Part shown: in pieces, positions 59,732 through 64,000 of the stretch
Numbering within the stretch: position 1 is the stretch's first letter
How the letters are laid out: each line of letters begins with the position of its first letter
Assembly (NCBI GenBank): GCA_029224185.1
Contig: CM055192.1
Location: 4,337,076-4,401,075 of the forward strand
Reading direction: 5' to 3'
Source of the DNA: Karalla daura
Taxonomy: Eukaryota; Chordata; Actinopteri; Chaetodontiformes; Leiognathidae
Length of the DNA: 64,000 nucleotides
The notes under the pieces: generated by a model
Database searches by the model: none
Seen by the model: only the letters and a program-made list of their open reading frames with translations
Told to the model about the DNA's origin: nothing
Made by a program: the position numbers and the translations under genes

Positions 59732-62700
59732 TGTCGTTTTTTTCCCTTTCGGCGAGCTTTAATATCTCAGCTCCAGGGTCAAATCCGGCATCGGGATTGC
59801 TTTTTCCAGTGAGCGTGGGCCACCCCGGAGGCGGCCCACACCCCAAATGGTGGGTTTGGGCTCGCTCGCTCGGGGTCGGGATCTCGGCCAAAACGACAGG
59901 TCCGGGGTGGTCGTTTTTTTCACTTTCGGCGAGCTTTAATATCTCAGCTCCAGGGTCAAATCCGGCATCGGGATTGCTTTTTCCAGTGAGCGTGGGCCAC
60001 CCCGGAGGCGGCTCACACCCCAAATGGTGGGTTTGGGCTCGCTCGCTCGGGGTCGGGATCTCGGCCAAAACGACAGGTCCGGGGTGGTCGTTTTTTTCCC
60101 TTTCGGCGAGCTTTAATATCTCAGCTCCAGGGTCAAATCCGGCATCGGGATTGCGTTTTCCAGTGAGCGTGGGCCACCCCGGAGGCGGCCCACACCCCAA
60201 ATGGTGGGTTTGGGCTCGCTCGCTCGGGGTCGGGATCTCGGCCAAAACGACAGGTCCGGGGTGGTCGTTTTTTTCACTTTCGGCGAGCTTTAATATCTCA
60301 GCTCCAGGGTCAAATCCGGCATCGGGATTGCTTTTTCCAGTGAGCGTGGGCCACCCCGGAGGCGGCCCACACCCCAAATGGTGGGTTTGGGCTCTCTCGC
60401 TCGGGGTCGGGATCTCGGCCAAAACGACAGGTCCGGGGTGGTCGTTTTTTTCACTTTCGGCGAGCTGTAATATCTCAGCTCCAGGGTCAAATCCGGCATC
60501 GGGATTGCTTTTTCCAGTGAGCGTGGGCCACCCCGGAGGCGGCCCACACCCCAAATGGTGGGTTTGGGCTCGCTCGCTCGGGGTCGGGATCTCGGCCAAA
60601 ACGACAGGTCCGGGGTGGTCGTTTTTTTCACTTTCGGCGAGCTGTAATATCTCAGCTCCAGGATCAAATCCGGCATCGGGATTGCGTTTTCCAGTGAGCG
60701 TGGGCCACCCCGGAGGCGGCTCACACCCCAAATGGTGGGTTTGGGCTCGCTCGCTCGGGGTCGGGATCTCGGCCAAGACGACAGGTCCGGGGTGGTCGTT
60801 TTTTTCACTTTCGGCGAGCTTTAATATCTCAGCTCCAGGGTCAAATCCGGCATCGGGATTGCTTTTTCCAGTGAGCGTGGGCCACCCCGGAGGCGGCCCA
60901 CACCCCAAATGGTGGGTTTGGGCTCGCTCGCTCGGGGTCGGGATCTCGGCCAAAACGACAGGTCCGGGGTGGTCGTTTTTTTCACTTTCGGCGAGCTTTA
61001 ATATCTCAGCTCCAGGGTCAAATCCGGCATCGGGATTGCTTTTTCCAGTGAGCGTGGGCCACCCCGGAGGCGGCTCACACCCCAAATGGTGGGTTTGGGC
61101 TCGCTCGCTCGGGGTCGGGATCTCGGCCAAAACGACAGGTCCGGGGTGGTCGTTTTTTTCACTTTCGGCGAGCTTTAATATCTCAGCTCCAGGGTCAAAT
61201 CCGGCATCGGGATTGCTTTTTCCAGTGAGCGTGGGCCACCCCGGAGGCGGCCCACACCCCAAATGGTGGGTTTGGGCTCGTTCGCTCGGGGTCGGGATCT
61301 CGGCCAAAACGACAGGTCCGGGGTGGTCGTTTTTTTCAATTTCGGCGAGCTTTTATATCTCAGCTCCAGGGTCAAATCCGGCATCGGGATTGCGTTTTCC
61401 AGTGAGCGTGGGCCACCCCGGAGGCGGCCCACACCCCAAATGGTGGGTTTGGGCTCGCTCGCTCGGGGTCGGGATCTCGGCCAAAACGACAGGTCCGGGG
61501 TGGTCGTTTTTTTCCCTTTCGGCGAGCTTTAATATCTCAGCTCCAGGGTCAAATCCGGCATCGGGATTGCTTTTTCCAGTGAGCGTGGGCCACCCCGGAG
61601 GCGGCCCACACCCCAAATGGTGGGTTTGGGCTCGCTCGCTCGGGGTCGGGATCTCGGCCAAAACGACAGGTCCGGGGTGGTCGTTTTTTTCCCTTTCGGC
61701 GAGCTTTTATATCTCAGCTCCAGGGTCAAATCCGGCATCGGGATTGCGTTTTCCAGTGAGCGTGGGCCACCCCGGAGGCGGCCCACACCCCAAATGGTGG
61801 GTTTGGGCTCGCTCGCTCGGGGTCGGGATCTCGGCCAAAACGACAGGTCCGGGGTGGTCGTTTTTTTCCCTTTCGGCGAGCTTTAATATCTCAGCTCCAG
61901 GGTCAAATCCGGCATCGGGATTGCTTTTTCCAGTGAGCGTGGGCCACCCCGGAGGCGGCTCACACCCCAAATGGTGGGTTTGGGCTCGCTCGCTCGGGGT
62001 CGGGATCTCGGCCAAAACGACAGGTCCGGGGTGGTCGTTTTTTTCACTTTCGGCGAGCTTTAATATCTCAGCTCCAGGGTCAAATCCGGCATCGGGATTG
62101 CTTTTTCCAGTGAGCGTGGGCCACCCCGGAGGCGGCCCACACCCCAAATGGTGGGTTTGGGCTCGCTCGCTCGGGGTCGGGATCTCGGCCAAGACGACTG
62201 TTCCGGGGTGGTCGTTTTTTTCCCTTTCGGCGAGCTTTAATATTTCAGCTCCAGTGTCAAATCCGGCATCGGGATTGCTTTTTCCAGTGAGCGTGGGCCA
62301 CCCCGGAGGCGGCCCACACCCCAAATGGTGGGTTTGGGCTCGCTCGCTCGGGGTCGGGATCTCGGCCAAAACGACAGGTCCGGGGTGGTCGTTTTTTTCA
62401 CTTTCGGCGAGCTTTAATATCTCAGCTCCAGGGTCAAATCCGGCATCGGGATTGCTTTTTCCAGTATGCGTGGGCCACCCCGGAGGCGGCTCACACCCCA
62501 AATGGTGGGTTTGGGCTCGCTCGCTCGGGGTCGGGATCTCGGCCAAAACGACAGGTCCGGGGTGGTCGTTTTTTTCACTTTCGGCGAGCTTTAATATCTC
62601 AGCTCCAGGGTCAAATCCGGCATCGGGATTGCTTTTTCCAGTGAGCGTGGGCCACCCCGGAGGCGGCCCACACCCCAAATGGTGGGTTTGGGCTCGTTCG

Positions 62701-63980
62701 CTCGGGGTCGGGATCTCGGCCAAAACGACAGGTCCGGGGTGGTCGTTTTTTTCAATTTCGGCGAGCTTTTATATCTCAGCTCCAGGGTCAAATCCGGCAT
62801 CGGGATTGCGTTTTCCAGTGAGCGTGGGCCACCCCGGAGGCGGCCCACACCCCAAATGGTGGGTTTGGGCTCGCTCGCTCGGGGTCGGGATCTCGGCCAA
62901 AACGACAGGTCCGGGGTGGTCGTTTTTTTCCCTTTCGGCGAGCTTTAATATCTCAGCTCCAGGGTCAAATCCGGCATCGGGATTGCTTTTTCCAGTGAGC
63001 GTGGGCCACCCCGGAGGCGGCCCACACCCCAAATGGTGGGTTTGGGCTCGCTCGCTCGGGGTCGGGATCTCGGCCAAAACGACAGGTCCGGGGTGGTCGT
63101 TTTTTTCACTTTCGGCGAGCTTTAATATCTCAGCTCCAGGGTCAAATCCGGCATCGGGATTGCTTTTTCCAGTGAGCGTGGGCCACCCCGGAGGCGGCCC
63201 ACACCCCAAATGGTGGGTTTGGGCTCGCTCGCTCGGGGTCGGGATCTCGGCCAAAACGACAGGTCCGGGGTGGTCGTTTTTTTCCCTTTCGGCGAGCTTT
63301 AATATCTCAGCTCCAGTGTCAAATCCGGCATCGGGATTGCTTTTTCCAGTGAGCGTGGGCCACCCCGGAGGCGGCCCACACCCCAAATGGTGGGTTTGGG
63401 CTCGCTCGCTCGGGGTCGGGATCTCGGCCAAAACGACAGGTCCGGGGTGGTCGTTTTTTTCACTTTCGGCGAGCTTTAATATCTCAGCTCCAGGGTCAAA
63501 TCCGGCATCGGGATTGCTTTTTCCAGTGAGCGTGGGCCACCCCGGAGGCGGCTCACACCCCAAATGGTGGGTTTGGGCTCGCTCGCTCGGGGTCGGGATC
63601 TCGGCCAAAACGACAGGTCCGGGGTGGTCGTTTTTTTCCCTTTCGGCGAGCTTTAATATCTCAGCTCCAGGGTCAAATCCGGCATCGGGATTGCGTTTTC
63701 CAGTGAGCGTGGGCCACCCCGGAGGCGGCCCACACCCCAAATGGTGGGTTTGGGCTCGCTCGCTCGGGGTCGGGATCTCGGCCAAAACGACAGGTCCGGG
63801 GTGGTCGTTTTTTTCACTTTCGGCGAGCTTTAATATCTCAGCTCCAGGGTCAAATCCGGCATCGGGATTGCTTTTTCCAGTGAGCGTGGGCCACCCCGGA
63901 GGCGGCTCACACCCCAAATGGTGGGTTTGGGCTCGCTCGCTCGGGGTCGGGATCTCGGCCAAAACGACAGGTCCGGGGGT
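59732..63980 (+). repeat. Right-hand block E: 24 monomers mixing the D and 27-mer families
   Basis: The first four to five monomers continue the large duplication (matching 49401 to about 50140). From about 61.2 kb the markers of the 27-mer family appear (TCAATTTC near 61337 and 62753). From about 61.9 kb to the end the block matches about 43.4-45.46 kb at an offset of 18,538 bp, including CAGTATGCG near 62464 and G5 at 63975-63979. A monomer near 60780 has AAGACGACAGG, a recombinant between the two monomer classes. Confidence 0.9.
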
Positions 63981-64000
63981 GGTCGTTTTTTTCCCTTTCG
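63981..64000 (+). repeat. Partial monomer at the right edge (20 bp)
   Basis: This is the start of the next monomer, with the T tract followed by the TCCC variant. The array continues beyond the window. The left edge begins exactly in phase with my monomer origin, so the array continues to the left as well. Confidence 0.95.

Larger units (their letters stand above)
54739..60470 (+). repeat. Large segmental duplication within the array, copy 2
   Basis: This is the partner of about 44.2-50.1 kb. It carries G5 at 55945 and 57716 and junctions J4 and J5. It is one monomer shorter. Its left part is also the second copy of the 12-mer repeat, so the two duplications overlap and their order is not obvious from this window. 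Confidence 0.85.
1..64000. repeat. Tandem satellite array, 177-bp monomer, whole window
   Basis: Every base belongs to a head-to-tail array of one GC-rich monomer, apart from five short inverted arms. I counted phase from the start of the GGTCG-T7 motif: 358 full-length monomers, five 120-bp junction units, 14 single-base insertions and a 20-bp partial, which sums exactly to 64,000. Monomers differ by a limited set of recurrent substitutions, for example TCAC/TCCC/TGCC/TCAA after the T tract, GCTTTAAT/GCTTTTAT/GCTGTAAT, CCCAC/CTCAC and AAATGG/AAACGG. These are combined into higher-order repeats. Neither array edge is in the window, so the array is longer than 64 kb. No stretch is free of the repeat and none contains a credible gene. 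The architecture is that of eukaryotic satellite DNA, but whether it is centromeric, pericentromeric or subtelomeric cannot be decided from sequence alone. Confidence 0.98.

Noticed and set aside
1..64000. CRISPR array
   Set aside because: There are no short repeats separated by unique spacers. The whole 177-bp unit is conserved, and the period is far longer than a CRISPR repeat-spacer unit.

Overview
The whole 64,000-base window is one uninterrupted tandem satellite array. I find no gene, RNA gene, transposon, CRISPR array, unique spacer or array edge. The unit is a GC-rich (about 60%) monomer of exactly 177 bp, and the monomer at 178-354 matches the consensus I derived by eye. Arrays of this size, period and higher-order organisation are typical of eukaryotic centromeric, pericentromeric or subtelomeric heterochromatin. 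I therefore read this as nuclear DNA of a eukaryote. I do not recognise the satellite family and cannot name the organism.

The length accounting closes exactly. The window holds 358 full-length monomers (344 of 177 bp and 14 of 178 bp), five 120-bp fold-back junction units and a 20-bp partial monomer at the right edge. All 14 length changes are single-base gains in two homopolymers: nine gains in the T7 tract (to T8) and five in a G4 run (to G5). These gains are inherited by larger repeat units, so they serve as natural markers.

Layout. 1-4071: 23 monomers with 6- and 7-monomer sub-periods. 4072-4191: fold-back junction J1. 4192-7908: 21 monomers. 7909-30039: six consecutive higher-order repeats (HORs), each starting with a T8 monomer, of 22, 23, 22, 8, 22 and 28 monomers. 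30040 to about 33.4 kb: a seventh HOR start whose first part is re-amplified as 6- and 7-mers. About 33.4-44.6 kb: a second family containing a tandem pair of 27-mers (34997-39775 and 39776-44556). About 44.6-60.5 kb: a third family carrying the G5 markers and four fold-back junctions (J2-J5). It is made of a roughly 6-kb segment present twice (about 44.2-50.1 and 54.7-60.5 kb) around a tandem pair of 12-mers (51702-53825 and 53826-55950). About 60.5-64.0 kb: monomers resembling the second family, running into another copy of the segment at about 43.4-45.5 kb.

Because 177 is divisible by 3, one frame on each strand stays open over many monomers and gives spurious reading frames of up to 2,330 codons. 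These are repeat artefacts and are not annotated as genes. The most unusual features are the five fold-back junctions, which share one fine structure and so look like a single inversion event later copied around the array, and the almost complete absence of length variation. The CpG content is also close to what base composition predicts.
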